Source: Acetobacterium wieringae (GTDB taxonomy: Bacteria; Bacillota; Clostridia; Eubacteriales; Eubacteriaceae). From it: a stretch of DNA of 64,000 nucleotides. Both the position numbers and the translations under genes were made by a program. Position 1 is the stretch's first letter, and each line of letters begins with the position of its first letter. The stretch is from assembly GCF_026646375.1 (NCBI RefSeq), contig NZ_JAIPPU010000006.1, forward strand, positions 1 through 64,000. The letters run 5' to 3'. The notes beneath the pieces were generated by a model. It saw only the letters and a list, made by a program, of their open reading frames with translations, was not told the origin of the DNA and did no database searches. This document shows, piece by piece, positions 6,744 to 14,338 of this stretch.

Positions 6744-7700
6744 ATTGGGACTCCATCGGAAGAAATCATAGAAGCCCGGGCCAGCGCCTTGGCTTTTTTA
6801 TTTGCTCAAATTTGAGTAAAAGACGATGGTCAAAACTGTCCACCGTGGGCCGCTGTTCTAAAATGCACATTATGCACTTTTCAGATATGCATGATCTGCA
6901 CATCCGGCTTCTAAAGTGACAGTCCGTCACAATAGCCTGTAAAGTCAATAATCTTGACAGTTCAACTGTCCGTTTAAAGGACATCAGGCTTCAGATATCA
7001 GCTTTACCGACAACCGGTTTCGCCAACTTGGACAAAAATGTCCGAGTTCAACTGATTATGGTTTTGACAGCCGGTTTCGCTCCTCCAAATTGAGGAACGA
7101 GATATGATGGAATTATCCCACATCTGGCCCTGGCTCCAGTATCTGCAAACAACCGGCAAACAATTAGCTACCGTCATTCGTGTCGGTGCCAGATCCCCGG
7201 CCCCTGAAGGGGTTTCCAATATGGTAGGACCTTAAAGGGGGTACGCCCAACTTGGTAATACCTCTCCCCAAAATTGGGGACATCTTCAGGTACGGTATAA
7301 CCTGTACCAGGCCATTTTTTATAATTGGTGTGCCTTAATCCGGGGTGTGTCGTGTTTTGCTACCCACCGGTCTCCCCAAACTGGGTATATGGCGTTTTAC
7401 CACCCACCAAAACCCATGTTTTGAACCTGTCCAATTTTGGGCACACCCGGTATAACGGAAAAATCCGGTGTTATGAAGTTTTCTAAAGTCGGTAATCCCG
7501 ACATTAGATTAACCCCCGAATTTTCATGGGTTAAATTCACACCTCAATTTTGAGGACTGGCAAGATCGGTTGAATTTTCGACCGATGTTTTTTCACGCTG
7601 TCAAAGCTGAAAATTCATCGCTGATATTTACCCCACCGAATTCTCACTGGTTACCAGATCGGCGCAATTTTTCGCCGGTGTTTTTTCCACAATATTCATT
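6731..7700. repeat. Dense array of hairpins with AAATT-type centres and variable arms
   Basis: About 970 bp without a convincing gene, holding roughly 20 short inverted repeats in succession. Examples (arms / centre): 6801-6820 around TCAAATTTGA; 6916-6930 GTGAC/GTCAC; 6956-6970 GACAG/CTGTC; 6967-6983 TGTCC/GGACA; 7025-7048 AACTTGGACA/TGTCCGAGTT; 7082-7095 CCTC/GAGG; 7201-7212 CCCC/GGGG; 7265-7280 TCCCC/GGGGA; 7289-7308 GGTAC/GTACC; 7488-7502 GTCGG/CCGAC; 7509-7534 TTAACCC/GGGTTAA; 7542-7555 CCTC/GAGG; 7565-7586 ATCGGT/ACCGAT; 7661-7676 GGCG/CGCC. Many centres read CAAATT, AATTTT or AAAATT while arms differ. Some repeats overlap so that one arm serves two hairpins. Longer units recur with matching changes on both arms (7564-7596 versus 7657-7691). 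Confidence 0.85.
6771..6802 (+). terminator. Probable terminator of the hicAB unit
   Basis: A GC-rich stretch ending GCCAGCGCCTTGGC is followed by TTTTTTA; the stem is short and imperfect, so this is a moderate call. Confidence 0.5.
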
Positions 7701-8866
7701 TTCCAAGAAGAGGTCAAGATTGCTAAAAAAAATATTTCCTGCATTCGCTCTATTGGAAGAAGTTACCCTATCCAATGAAAATGTTTTTTGGAATTCTTCA
7801 TTTAAGGTGGGGGGATTGGCTCGGCTACAGCATTTTTTTAATCTTCTCATCGTCTTCATTGCCTTTGTTCCTTTTCCGGGTTGCTCGTCGTTGCCGGTGT
7901 TTAGCACAAATGATTATCCCATTAACCACGTCATACTGTAGCTCTGAATAGTTTTACCTGTTCTTTACGTGGTGTACAATGGTTCCTTCTTAGTGTATTC
8001 CATAGCGCTTAACATGGACATAATTCAAATTTAGATTGTGATTATTAACTTTATGATTCATACTGCTTTCTTGAAAGTACATGTAATCGCTTATTTTCAT
8101 GGAATTATTATTCAAAAAGTCAAAAATAAAGTGTGTGTGCAAATTGGGAACCCTATGCAATGTGCAGCTGATTACTAAATCGCACACCCCCGGGGGCTTG
8201 ATATATCGCTTGAACCTACTCCTATTGCTTTTACTTGTGCAGTGTGCAACTTATTACCTTGCTATAACCTTGCCCTATTTGCAGCTTATTAATGGCTTGT
8301 GTTTTACAGTTCTTAAGGTGGTGAAAATTCAGGGACAAAACGCCCCCTGTTAGGTCAGCGAGGATCATGGGCAATACTCCATTAACTTCTATTTTGGCAA
8401 GCGCTGGGAGCCGTGGCCATCCGCTCCCAATCCGTTTATAATATTTCTCATAAAAAACTATCGCAAGAAGAAGATCCCTAATGATTCTTGAACCCTATCG
8501 AATGACGACCCGTATCTTTAAACCCATTTTTTTTATGACCGGGAGTGTGGCCCATGGTGTATCCCGGATCCCGGCTCTTCCGGATCACTGGCCAACGCCA
8601 CCTGCAGCATGAGCCACCCCCCTCACATGTGGGAACGTTTTTTCTGATGATTCTTGAACCCTATTGAATGACCTCTTCTTACCGATGTTTTCTTTATTCC
8701 AGTGGTATGCTTAACCTCTTATGGTTCGCCAATATATCAAATTAAAACACCTTGATCTAACCTTATGCTTTTTACCACCCTTTTTTCACTGAACATATGT
8801 TCATATTAAAAGGCAATTACCCCGTCATGCTGCGCCATTATCAATGCCATTACGTCCATGAGCGAA
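7701..8866. other. Non-coding tail of the hairpin region, with scattered repeats
   Basis: No ORF here looks like real protein. Seen: three degenerate copies of TGCARCTKATTA (8163-8175, 8245-8257, 8280-8292); a GC hairpin GGGAGC/GCTCCC at 8406-8428; a 26-bp direct repeat at 8481 and 8647; GTTTTC after ACCGAT at 8681, resembling the tail of the unit at 7581. The whole stretch lies 3' of the rep and antirepressor genes, which point toward it. It could hold the double-strand or single-strand replication origin of the element; no nick site can be named. Confidence 0.5.
8481..8672. repeat. 26-bp direct repeat pair
   Basis: ATGATTCTTGAACCCTATCG followed by AATGAC at 8481-8506 recurs at 8647-8672 with a single C-to-T change; the copies start 166 bp apart. 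It may mark origin or regulator binding sites. Confidence 0.8.
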
Positions 8867-9595
8867 TCACCCCAGGAACTTTTTAATAAAATACTCCTGC
8901 CCTTTTACCGTGACCATTGTCTTAATGCTTACGTCATGTTCACCATATGGTTTCGTAAATGGGACATGCTCAATTTCAAGCAAGCCATTATTAATGTATT
9001 CCTGCATTGGTATATTGTATTTTCCGTCATAATATACATATTTGTTTGTTCTAAGCCAGTCAAACAACTTATTTGGCCCAGTGTCCACACCATTTTGTGT
9101 CAATATTTTGGCTAGTTCTCCTACTTCAATTGAAGTTTCGCTCGCTGTTAACGCCTCTGCCAGAAGAACCTTTGACCTTTGATCTCGCAACTGAGCATCT
9201 CTTGAGTCAATTATCTTCTGTGCTTGAAGAACAGCCAGCGCCATGAATTCCTCTCCCTGTGGCTGATTTATCCTTTTGATCTCGCTTTCCATCTGGTTAA
9301 ACGCCTCAATATATCTAAGTCTCCAGACATCAGCCTTCGAACCAGTAAACCCCATGGCTATAAAACTAAATCCATCTCGTGTAAGTAAAAATTCTTTGTA
9401 TTCATTCCCATTATGTAAAAATGAGCTCTCAATAAAATAAGTGTTAACTACGAAATTTTCCGTAGTTAAAATATGGATTTTGCTTTCAATCACCTTTACG
9501 ACATCATTATGCCTCTTCTCAAATCTTTCCGCAATCTCCCTGCTGCTGACAAATAACAAACCGTCTTTGTTTTCAATATTGATTAAATCGTTCAT
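8867..9595 (-). CDS. Phage-type antirepressor: Rha N-terminal domain plus KilAC C-terminal domain
   Basis: A 242-residue protein. Residues about 1-100 match the pRha regulatory domain (LFVSSREIAERFEKRHNDVV; LTRDGFSFIAMGFTGSKADV; RYIEAFNQME). After a helical linker, residues about 135-240 match the phage antirepressor KilAC domain (LLAEALTASETSIEVGELAK; GPNKLFDWLRTNKYVYY; MVTVKGQEYFIKKF). Antirepressors of this class interfere with cI-like repressors and promote induction. It lies 19 nt downstream of the replication gene in the leftward operon that begins at 11312, so it is probably expressed on induction and may act on the repressor at 11457. Confidence 0.9.
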   Translation of the reverse strand: MNDLINIENKDGLLFVSSREIAERFEKRHNDVVKVIESKIHILTTENFVVNTYFIESSFLHNGNEYKEFLLTRDGFSFIAMGFTGSKADVWRLRYIEAFNQMESEIKRINQPQGEEFMALAVLQAQKIIDSRDAQLRDQRSKVLLAEALTASETSIEVGELAKILTQNGVDTGPNKLFDWLRTNKYVYYDGKYNIPMQEYINNGLLEIEHVPFTKPYGEHDVSIKTMVTVKGQEYFIKKFLG

Positions 9596-9614
9596 TTCAT
9601 TTTCCTCTCTGGTT

Positions 9615-10400
9615 TCATGGCCGGATTTTCGGCTTTGATAATCGATTTGCTCTTTTTTGGGTAATGACCTCTTCTTTTGCCACCCTGATCATGCGATATA
9701 CCTGGTATGGCCACCCAGTGAAATCATGGAAGCCCTCCCGGATGCTGTCAGTCTCAATGATGTACCCTTTAACTGGCTCCGGCACCTTACGCCATTCTTT
9801 TGCTTTAATGATTTCTTTCTTAATTTCCGGCTTCTTTAGGTTTTTACTGGCATTCCATCGCTTCTTTGAAGGGCTGCCGGTTTCTCTAAAGGTTTTTCTT
9901 GTCTCTTTAATCAGATAATGGGCCAATTCACTATATTGGCCGGTATCATCAAGGTATGTGAATTTAACCCGGCCTTTTTGCCATAACCTTGCAAAATCTT
10001 TTACTGTCACAGGATCTATCGTGTTTGCAATTAGATGATGGTGAATGGATTTATTTTTATATTCCGTGACTATGATATACCTGAGCTCCTCTTCATTTTT
10101 TCGGTACTCTGCCCGAATCTTCCGGATAAACTTTTCAAGCTCAATCTTCGCCTCTTCTGGTGCCAGCCTTTTTTCCTTTGCATAGGTAAGAACAATATGC
10201 AAATCACCTGGGCCATAATTTGTATTAATGAGCCTTCTCAGATTTGTTTCTGAATTCCTCTCATTGATCTTTTGCATCTGCTCCGGCGTTGGCTTATGAT
10301 TCTCACCTCTGGTAATTCCTTTTATATTAAACCTGGTCGTAAACCGTTTTGTTATTTCAATGGTTTTGCCAGCTCTGCAGGTCTCTTTGATGTATGGCAT
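9615..10400 (-). CDS. HUH-type rolling-circle replication initiator
   Basis: A 261-residue replication protein of the Rep/G2P-like HUH endonuclease superfamily. Visible are the metal-binding His motif in SIHHHLIANTID (about residues 120-131) and the presumed catalytic Tyr in ELAHYLIKETRK (about 160). An upstream beta strand, DLHIVLTYA, corresponds to motif 1. The ends are basic. These enzymes nick one strand at a double-strand origin and stay linked through the Tyr. In an integrated element it implies excision followed by rolling-circle replication, as in many Firmicute satellites and small ICEs. The origin is most likely in the non-coding DNA downstream (6731-8866). Confidence 0.85.
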   Translation of the reverse strand: MPYIKETCRAGKTIEITKRFTTRFNIKGITRGENHKPTPEQMQKINERNSETNLRRLINTNYGPGDLHIVLTYAKEKRLAPEEAKIELEKFIRKIRAEYRKNEEELRYIIVTEYKNKSIHHHLIANTIDPVTVKDFARLWQKGRVKFTYLDDTGQYSELAHYLIKETRKTFRETGSPSKKRWNASKNLKKPEIKKEIIKAKEWRKVPEPVKGYIIETDSIREGFHDFTGWPYQVYRMIRVAKEEVITQKRANRLSKPKIRP

Positions 10401-10461
10401 TTTGATAACCCCTCATTGTGAAAGATATTGTCGGTAGATTAATAACCTTATCAAGTCTAAA

Positions 10462-10484
10462 AGCTGATTACTCAGCCGTTTTTT
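10462..10484 (+). terminator. Short intrinsic terminator
   Basis: GCTGA/TCAGC stem, TTAC loop, then CGTTTTTT on the plus strand. It lies just upstream of the candidate small RNA promoter; no plus-strand gene precedes it. Confidence 0.55.
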
Positions 10485-10486
10485 AC

Positions 10487-10656
10487 TTGTTATCCATCAT
10501 ATAAAAAGGTATAATTAGATAACAGGTTATTTAAAGAACGCTATAGCATCCAAGCTTTAGCAGCGGTCTTTTCTTATTCAGTTATTTGTGATAAAAACAC
10601 AACACTCTTTTAAAACTCTCCTCTATGGTATGGCGTGCCTGGGAGAGTTTTTTCAT
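10487..10656 (+). ncRNA. Candidate small RNA between the rep and excisionase-like genes
   Basis: TTGTTA (10487-10492), 17 bp, TATAAT (10510-10515) forms a good promoter. About 100 nt downstream is a strong intrinsic terminator: AACTCTCC/GGGAGAGTT then TTTTTTC (10614-10654). No ORF lies between. The implied transcript is about 130 nt and runs opposite to the leftward operon that carries rep. Counter-transcribed RNAs that limit Rep expression are common in rolling-circle replicons, and this position upstream of rep fits that role. The role is inferred. Confidence 0.6.
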
Positions 10657-10840
10657 GTCTTTTTCTGGTACTTTCTGCCAATGGCGTCACGAATCGTTAC
10701 CCCATCGCTTGCTTTGTCATAAAATTAATGGGAAGAGGCCGGAAGTCTGCCAAGATGTCAGACTGCTGGAACCTTCCCATTTAATTACGTTATGCTGTTG
10801 ACAATGTCCCATGAATGACAATCGCCTTTTTCCCGTCCAT

Positions 10841-11125
10841 TTACAAAATTCCGATATTTTTCTTGTATGCCTCCATTCTTTCTAAAGAGATCACCTTTTC
10901 CTTTTTAGCCAGTGCCTCTTCTGGGGCATCTTCCGCAAACGGGTCACTCAAATAATTGATAAGCTGATCCAAATTGATTAATTTTTTTCGCCCGGCCTTT
11001 ACGCATTTGATCTTACCTTGATCTACAAGCCGTCTGATGGCGCATTCTGTGAGTGAGGTGTTCTGATCTAGGGCTTTTAATTCCTCAGCGCTTTGAGGGA
11101 TGGTTCTCATTCTTGGGGTTTTCAT
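10841..11125 (-). CDS. Excisionase-like / MerR-type helix-turn-helix protein
   Basis: A 94-residue protein whose middle reads LTECAIRRLVDQGKIKCVKA then GRKKLINLDQLINYL, the winged HTH layout of excisionases and helix_turn_helix_17-type proteins. It has an acidic linker and a basic C-terminal helix. Second gene of the leftward operon under the operator-controlled promoter at 11370-11398, so it would be expressed on induction, suitable for an excision factor working with the integrase. Confidence 0.75.
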   Translation of the reverse strand: MKTPRMRTIPQSAEELKALDQNTSLTECAIRRLVDQGKIKCVKAGRKKLINLDQLINYLSDPFAEDAPEEALAKKEKVISLERMEAYKKNIGIL

Positions 11126-11126
11126 G

Positions 11127-11312
11127 TTATACCGCCTCCTTTTCTTTCTTTAATTCCTCAATTGCATTATAAATCTTCTGTTTTTCCTCTTCTGGCAGTT
11201 CGTGACGCATTTTGCGATAAAAGGTTGAATCTGCCATGTTAATCCGATCCGCAATCATCCATTGGTATAAACCTGCATTTTTAATTGAATCTTTAATATC
11301 TTTGTTATTCAT
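11127..11312 (-). CDS. Small Cro-like helix-turn-helix protein
   Basis: A 61-residue protein starting MNNKDIKDSIKNAGLYQWMI with an HTH-like stretch (WMIADRINMADSTFYRKMRH). The first gene leftward of the divergent control region, 1 nt upstream of the excisionase-like gene. Its position opposite the cI-like repressor and its size match a Cro-type early regulator; similar proteins occur in many Firmicute elements. Confidence 0.7.
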   Translation of the reverse strand: MNNKDIKDSIKNAGLYQWMIADRINMADSTFYRKMRHELPEEEKQKIYNAIEELKKEKEAV

Positions 11313-11369
11313 CTTGTTAGCTCCTTTTTATAAAATAGTTGTAGTTGTTGTTTATTCTTGCTATAATTA

Positions 11370-11412
11370 ATTATAAGGCAAGAGCTGCAGTTGTGCAATT
11401 AAAAATTGCACA
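11370..11412 (-). promoter_or_regulatory. Leftward early promoter overlapped by a 9-bp inverted-repeat operator
   Basis: Operator: TGTGCAATT-AAA-AATTGCACA (11392-11412), a perfect palindrome. Promoter on the minus strand: TTGCAC (11393-11398), 17 bp, TATAAT (11370-11375). The -35 box is inside the operator, so repressor binding would shut off the leftward operon (Cro-like, excisionase-like, rep, antirepressor). This is the lysis/lysogeny-like switch of the element. Confidence 0.85.
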
Positions 11413-11456
11413 TAATAAAAAAATGCTAGATATACTTACATTTGGAGGTGTTTAAT

Positions 11457-12350
11457 ATGGAAGAGGTAATATTTACTGGTTACGAAAGTAATTTTGCAAT
11501 GCGGTTGAGGGATTTGATGAATGAATTTGGAACTACGCAAAAGAATTTAGCTGATATTACCAAAATTACAAGACAGGCTATTGCTCAGTATATGGAAGGA
11601 AGTGTACAACCAAATGTTGAGAGACTTTATAAAATAGCTAATTATTTTCATGTATCAGCTGATTATCTGCTTGGAATCACGGACCAAAGAACTTCTAATA
11701 TCGATGATCAGAAGATTCATGAAATTACAGGTTTGAGCTGCGAGGCAATTGATAAACTAAAAAGGTTCAATAAATATTTGCCTGGTATTTTAATACCGAC
11801 ATTGAACGAATTGATAGAGTATGAGGATAACCCCGAATGTCTTGCTTTATCTTATAATTCAAGATATAGAAGTTGCCTTTCTTCTGATACTGAAGTGCGA
11901 ACGGAACTCCATAATATTTTAAAATCCTCTAAAGATCTGCTTTCATTCAGCAATGGTCATATCGAAGGCCCACTTTTGTTAATTGAAGAGTACTTTAATG
12001 GTATCGTAGATAAAAAAAGCTATTTAGATATTAAAATCGAAGACACTTCAGTTAGCGAAATTAGTACTCAACGGATTATTGACACAGTTTTTTTTGACAC
12101 AATTAAAGATTCATTGGCTGAAATGAGAAACCAAAATGAACGTAAAGGCGTTAAAGCAAGCATCCGTCAAAAAACACATCCAGAGACATTAGAAGAAATT
12201 AACCTTTCTTTATCGCTTGATCAAATACATTTTGATGAAATTGCGGATTCATTTAAAAACGAATTTAAAACCGCACTTATTGCTGAAGGTGTCGACGATT
12301 TAGAACTTGATAAAATAATAGAAGAGGCTATAAAAGAAGAGGAGGACTAA
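11457..12350 (+). CDS. cI-like XRE-family repressor
   Basis: A 297-residue protein from the ATG at 11457, chosen because GGAGGTG lies 7 nt before it; the in-frame TTG at 11442 is upstream of that site. The HTH is at about residues 12-70 (LRDLMNEFGTTQKNLADITK; ITRQAIAQYMEGSVQPN; LYKIANYFHVSADYLLGITD). The rest is helical and acidic with no peptidase (LexA-type) domain visible, so induction is more likely through the antirepressor than by RecA-driven cleavage. It overlooks the palindromic operator at 11392-11412. It stops 3 nt before the integrase and is probably co-transcribed with it. Confidence 0.85.
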   Translation: MEEVIFTGYESNFAMRLRDLMNEFGTTQKNLADITKITRQAIAQYMEGSVQPNVERLYKIANYFHVSADYLLGITDQRTSNIDDQKIHEITGLSCEAIDKLKRFNKYLPGILIPTLNELIEYEDNPECLALSYNSRYRSCLSSDTEVRTELHNILKSSKDLLSFSNGHIEGPLLLIEEYFNGIVDKKSYLDIKIEDTSVSEISTQRIIDTVFFDTIKDSLAEMRNQNERKGVKASIRQKTHPETLEEINLSLSLDQIHFDEIADSFKNEFKTALIAEGVDDLELDKIIEEAIKEEED

Positions 12351-12353
12351 CCC

Positions 12354-13739
12354 ATGGCCAACATAGAAAAGCGAGGAAATGCCTTCCGGATCGTTGTTTC
12401 TGGCGGTTTCGATGTTAACGGCAAAAGAATTAAACACACTATGAACTATAAACCCCCAGAGGGATTAAGCCCCACCAAATTAAAGAAGGATCTGGACAGG
12501 GCAGCCCTGGAGTTTGAGGAAAAATGCAATCTGGGCTACGTCATGGACAGTAACACGAAGCTCATTGATTTTATTGAAATCTGGTTTAAAAATTATGTGG
12601 GTAATAAGAACCTCTCCCCGGTGACGGTAAAAGGTTATCAGGATCTCTCATTGAAAATTGCTGAACATCTGGGACACTTGAAAATGGGAAAGATTACCTC
12701 AAAGCATATACAGGACTTTTATAATCTGATCAAAGCCGGTACTGGTATGCGTGGCGGAGAGAAATACCAGGTTACGCCTGAATACCTAACCATTGTGGCC
12801 AAAATGAAGCAGAGGGACATCTCAGAAAAAGCCGGGATTAATGATGATACACTCAGGCGTCTTAAAAAAGGTGGTAACACTACTCTTGAAATCGCCCGTA
12901 AGGTGGCCGATGCTATTGGTAAAGACTTTGACAGCCTCTTCATATCAACAAACCCTCAAAAACAAGTATCCAATGATACAGTTTTACATTATCACCGGTT
13001 ACTGAATAACATCATGAATACCGCTGTGAGATGGGGCGTTATTCCCTTCAACCCGATTGAAAAGCGTGTGGAGCTGCCCAAAACAGAGCGAAAGGAACAG
13101 GCTTATATGGATGATAAGGAAGCCATGGCATTTCTTGAGCTGCTGGAAGAGGAACCCATCAAATATAAGCTTGCCCTAAACCTCCTGATATACAGTGGCT
13201 TAAGACGTGGTGAGATTGGCGGTCTGAAATGGTCAGATATCGACTTTGAAGATAAGATCATTACCGTTAAGCGGGCCTTAAAATATGTTACTGGCCAGGG
13301 CATCATTGAAGGGGATCCCAAAACCTTTAAATCTAAGCGTAGCGTGAAGCTACCTGATTTCATCTTTGATCTGTTTAGGAGCTATAAAGTCTGGCAGCTG
13401 ACAGAGCGCCTTAAAGTCGGCGATCAATGGATTGATCATGACTATATCTTCACCAGATGGAACGGGGAACCCATGAACCTTGACACCATCGGCGGTTATC
13501 TTAAAAAATTTACCGATAAGCATGGATTAAAGCCGGTGCATCTGCACTCTCTCAGGCACACAAACGCCTCGATCCTTATTGCCAGTGGTGTGGATCTAAA
13601 AACGGTGTCTTCCCGGCTGGGCCATTCCAATATCTCCACGACTGGTAATATTTATGCCCATGTGATCAATACGGCCGACGCAAAAGCCAGTGATGCACTG
13701 GAAAATATTTTAATCAAAACTTCCGTCAAAGCTCAATAA
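12354..13739 (+). CDS. int: Tyrosine integrase with an HTH-like insertion in the core-binding domain
   Basis: A 461-residue site-specific recombinase. Residues 1-60 form an arm-binding region (FRIVVSGGFDVNGKRIKHT), and the core-binding domain starts near 60. The catalytic domain spans about 245-455, with R in YSGLRRGEIGGLKWSD, H-x-x-R in HLHSLRHTNAS, H in RLGHSNIS and the nucleophile Tyr in TGNIYAHV. Between residues about 150 and 200 the core-binding domain is interrupted by an XRE-like segment (MKQRDISEKAGINDDTLRRL; NTTLEIARKVADAIGKDFDS). This makes it about 60 residues longer than Tn916-type integrases. It inserts at the tRNA-Thr 3' end 130 nt away. SD is GAGGAGG. Confidence 0.95.
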   Translation: MANIEKRGNAFRIVVSGGFDVNGKRIKHTMNYKPPEGLSPTKLKKDLDRAALEFEEKCNLGYVMDSNTKLIDFIEIWFKNYVGNKNLSPVTVKGYQDLSLKIAEHLGHLKMGKITSKHIQDFYNLIKAGTGMRGGEKYQVTPEYLTIVAKMKQRDISEKAGINDDTLRRLKKGGNTTLEIARKVADAIGKDFDSLFISTNPQKQVSNDTVLHYHRLLNNIMNTAVRWGVIPFNPIEKRVELPKTERKEQAYMDDKEAMAFLELLEEEPIKYKLALNLLIYSGLRRGEIGGLKWSDIDFEDKIITVKRALKYVTGQGIIEGDPKTFKSKRSVKLPDFIFDLFRSYKVWQLTERLKVGDQWIDHDYIFTRWNGEPMNLDTIGGYLKKFTDKHGLKPVHLHSLRHTNASILIASGVDLKTVSSRLGHSNISTTGNIYAHVINTADAKASDALENILIKTSVKAQ

Positions 13740-13765
13740 CATTTCGCTATTGAGCTTATCATTTT
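13730..13765 (+). terminator. Terminator at the end of the integrase gene
   Basis: Stem AGCTCAATA/TATTGAGCT overlaps the last codon and stop of the integrase, followed by TATCATTTTTC. Confidence 0.7.
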
Positions 13766-13767
13766 TC

Positions 13768-13792
13768 AAAAGTGTCCCCAAATTGTCCCCAA
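13768..13792. repeat. Right subterminal 25-bp repeat, possible integrase arm site
   Basis: Exact copy of 2351-2375, again with two TGTCCCCAA units and a following TCATGGGTTT. It lies 76 bp from the right attachment repeat. Confidence 0.65.
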
Positions 13793-13867
13793 CTCATGGG
13801 TTTTTCGCCCTTAATCAGCTTTTCGGCAATAAAAAAAGAGAACCAAAACGGCTCTCTCATGCGATTC

Positions 13868-13917
13868 TTACTGGAGCTAGCGGGGGGAATCGAACCCCCG
13901 ACCTACTGATTACGAAT
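13868..13917. repeat. Right attachment site within tRNA-Thr
   Basis: Perfect copy of the 50-bp repeat at 2182-2231, here continuous with an intact tRNA-Thr gene. The next base differs (C versus T), which defines the inner edge of identity. Confidence 0.95.
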
Positions 13918-13947
13918 CAGTTGCGCTACCATCTGTGCCACGCCAGC
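13872..13947 (-). tRNA. tRNA-Thr (anticodon CGT), intact
   Basis: A 76-nt cloverleaf on the minus strand: acceptor GCTGGCG/CGCTAGC, anticodon stem ACTGA/TCAGT with loop TTCGTAA (anticodon CGT, codon ACG), T arm with GGTTCGATTCC, and an encoded CCA. The integrative element uses its 3' half as attachment site and restores the gene on integration. Confidence 0.97.
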
Positions 13948-14002
13948 AGTAAAACTTACTGCACTATCATAACACAAACCCTGGCTCCATTTCAATATTT
14001 TT

Positions 14003-14338
14003 TTACCATTTACCTTTTGAGATATGACCAGCTATTTCTGCTTTGCACATTTCCTTGATGACATAACAATCTGCTTCGGCTTTCTGAAAAATATGCAGAC
14101 ATCCTGGATCCAGATTAATTTCGGCACCTTTTCTTGAAAGATGAACAATCTTTTCAGCCAACCCAATCACTTCCATATGAATATCGTTGGTAACATAGGA
14201 GTCATATACTTTTTTAGCCTCTTCGTCACTTAAAGCTGCAAATTGCTCCCGGGGAGCTCCACATTTAGGACAATTTTCCGGGGCTTCAAGGCCTTCCATC
14301 TTATAACCGCAGACACCACATTTCCATAGCTTTTTCAT
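14003..14338 (-). CDS. Rubredoxin-like zinc/iron ribbon protein
   Basis: A 111-residue protein. Residues 1-35 hold a rubredoxin-like or rubrerythrin-tail metal site (WKCGVCGY, NCPKCGAPRE: two CxxC pairs). The remaining part (about 75 residues) is helical with extra Cys residues and does not match full rubrerythrin, as no di-iron ferritin domain is seen. Probably a redox or metal-binding accessory in an anaerobe. Monocistronic by spacing; SD GGAGGGTAAT. Confidence 0.75.
   Translation of the reverse strand: MKKLWKCGVCGYKMEGLEAPENCPKCGAPREQFAALSDEEAKKVYDSYVTNDIHMEVIGLAEKIVHLSRKGAEINLDPGCLHIFQKAEADCYVIKEMCKAEIAGHISKGKW

Larger units (their letters stand above)
2182..13917. mobile_element. Integrative element inserted in the tRNA-Thr(CGT) gene
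   Basis: An 11.7-kb element bounded by perfect 50-bp direct repeats (2182-2231 and 13868-13917) that are the 3' half of a tRNA-Thr gene. The intact tRNA lies at the right end beside the integrase; the left copy is only a tRNA 3' fragment. Cargo: sigma-70-like factor, five or six small unknown proteins, two XRE-type regulators, HicAB, a large non-coding hairpin region, a Rha/KilAC antirepressor, an HUH replication initiator and an excisionase-like protein. No capsid, tail, relaxase or conjugation genes are visible. It is therefore a phage-satellite-like or integrative-plasmid-like element rather than a full prophage or a self-transmissible ICE. Confidence 0.93.

Noticed and set aside
6731-7700. 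CRISPR array
   Set aside because: Units are palindromes of unequal length without constant repeats and unique spacers of regular size, and no cas genes are present.
6731-7700. Integron attC array
   Set aside because: No R-box/L-box pattern, no gene cassettes between the hairpins and no IntI-type integrase.
7570-7941. 123-residue plus-strand ORF and the 87-residue minus ORF inside the hairpin region
   Set aside because: No ribosome site, no protein-like pattern, and both run through several palindromes that dictate their sequence.
8867-9115. 85-residue plus-strand ORF over the end of the antirepressor gene
   Set aside because: It is the complement of a well-supported Rha/KilAC gene.
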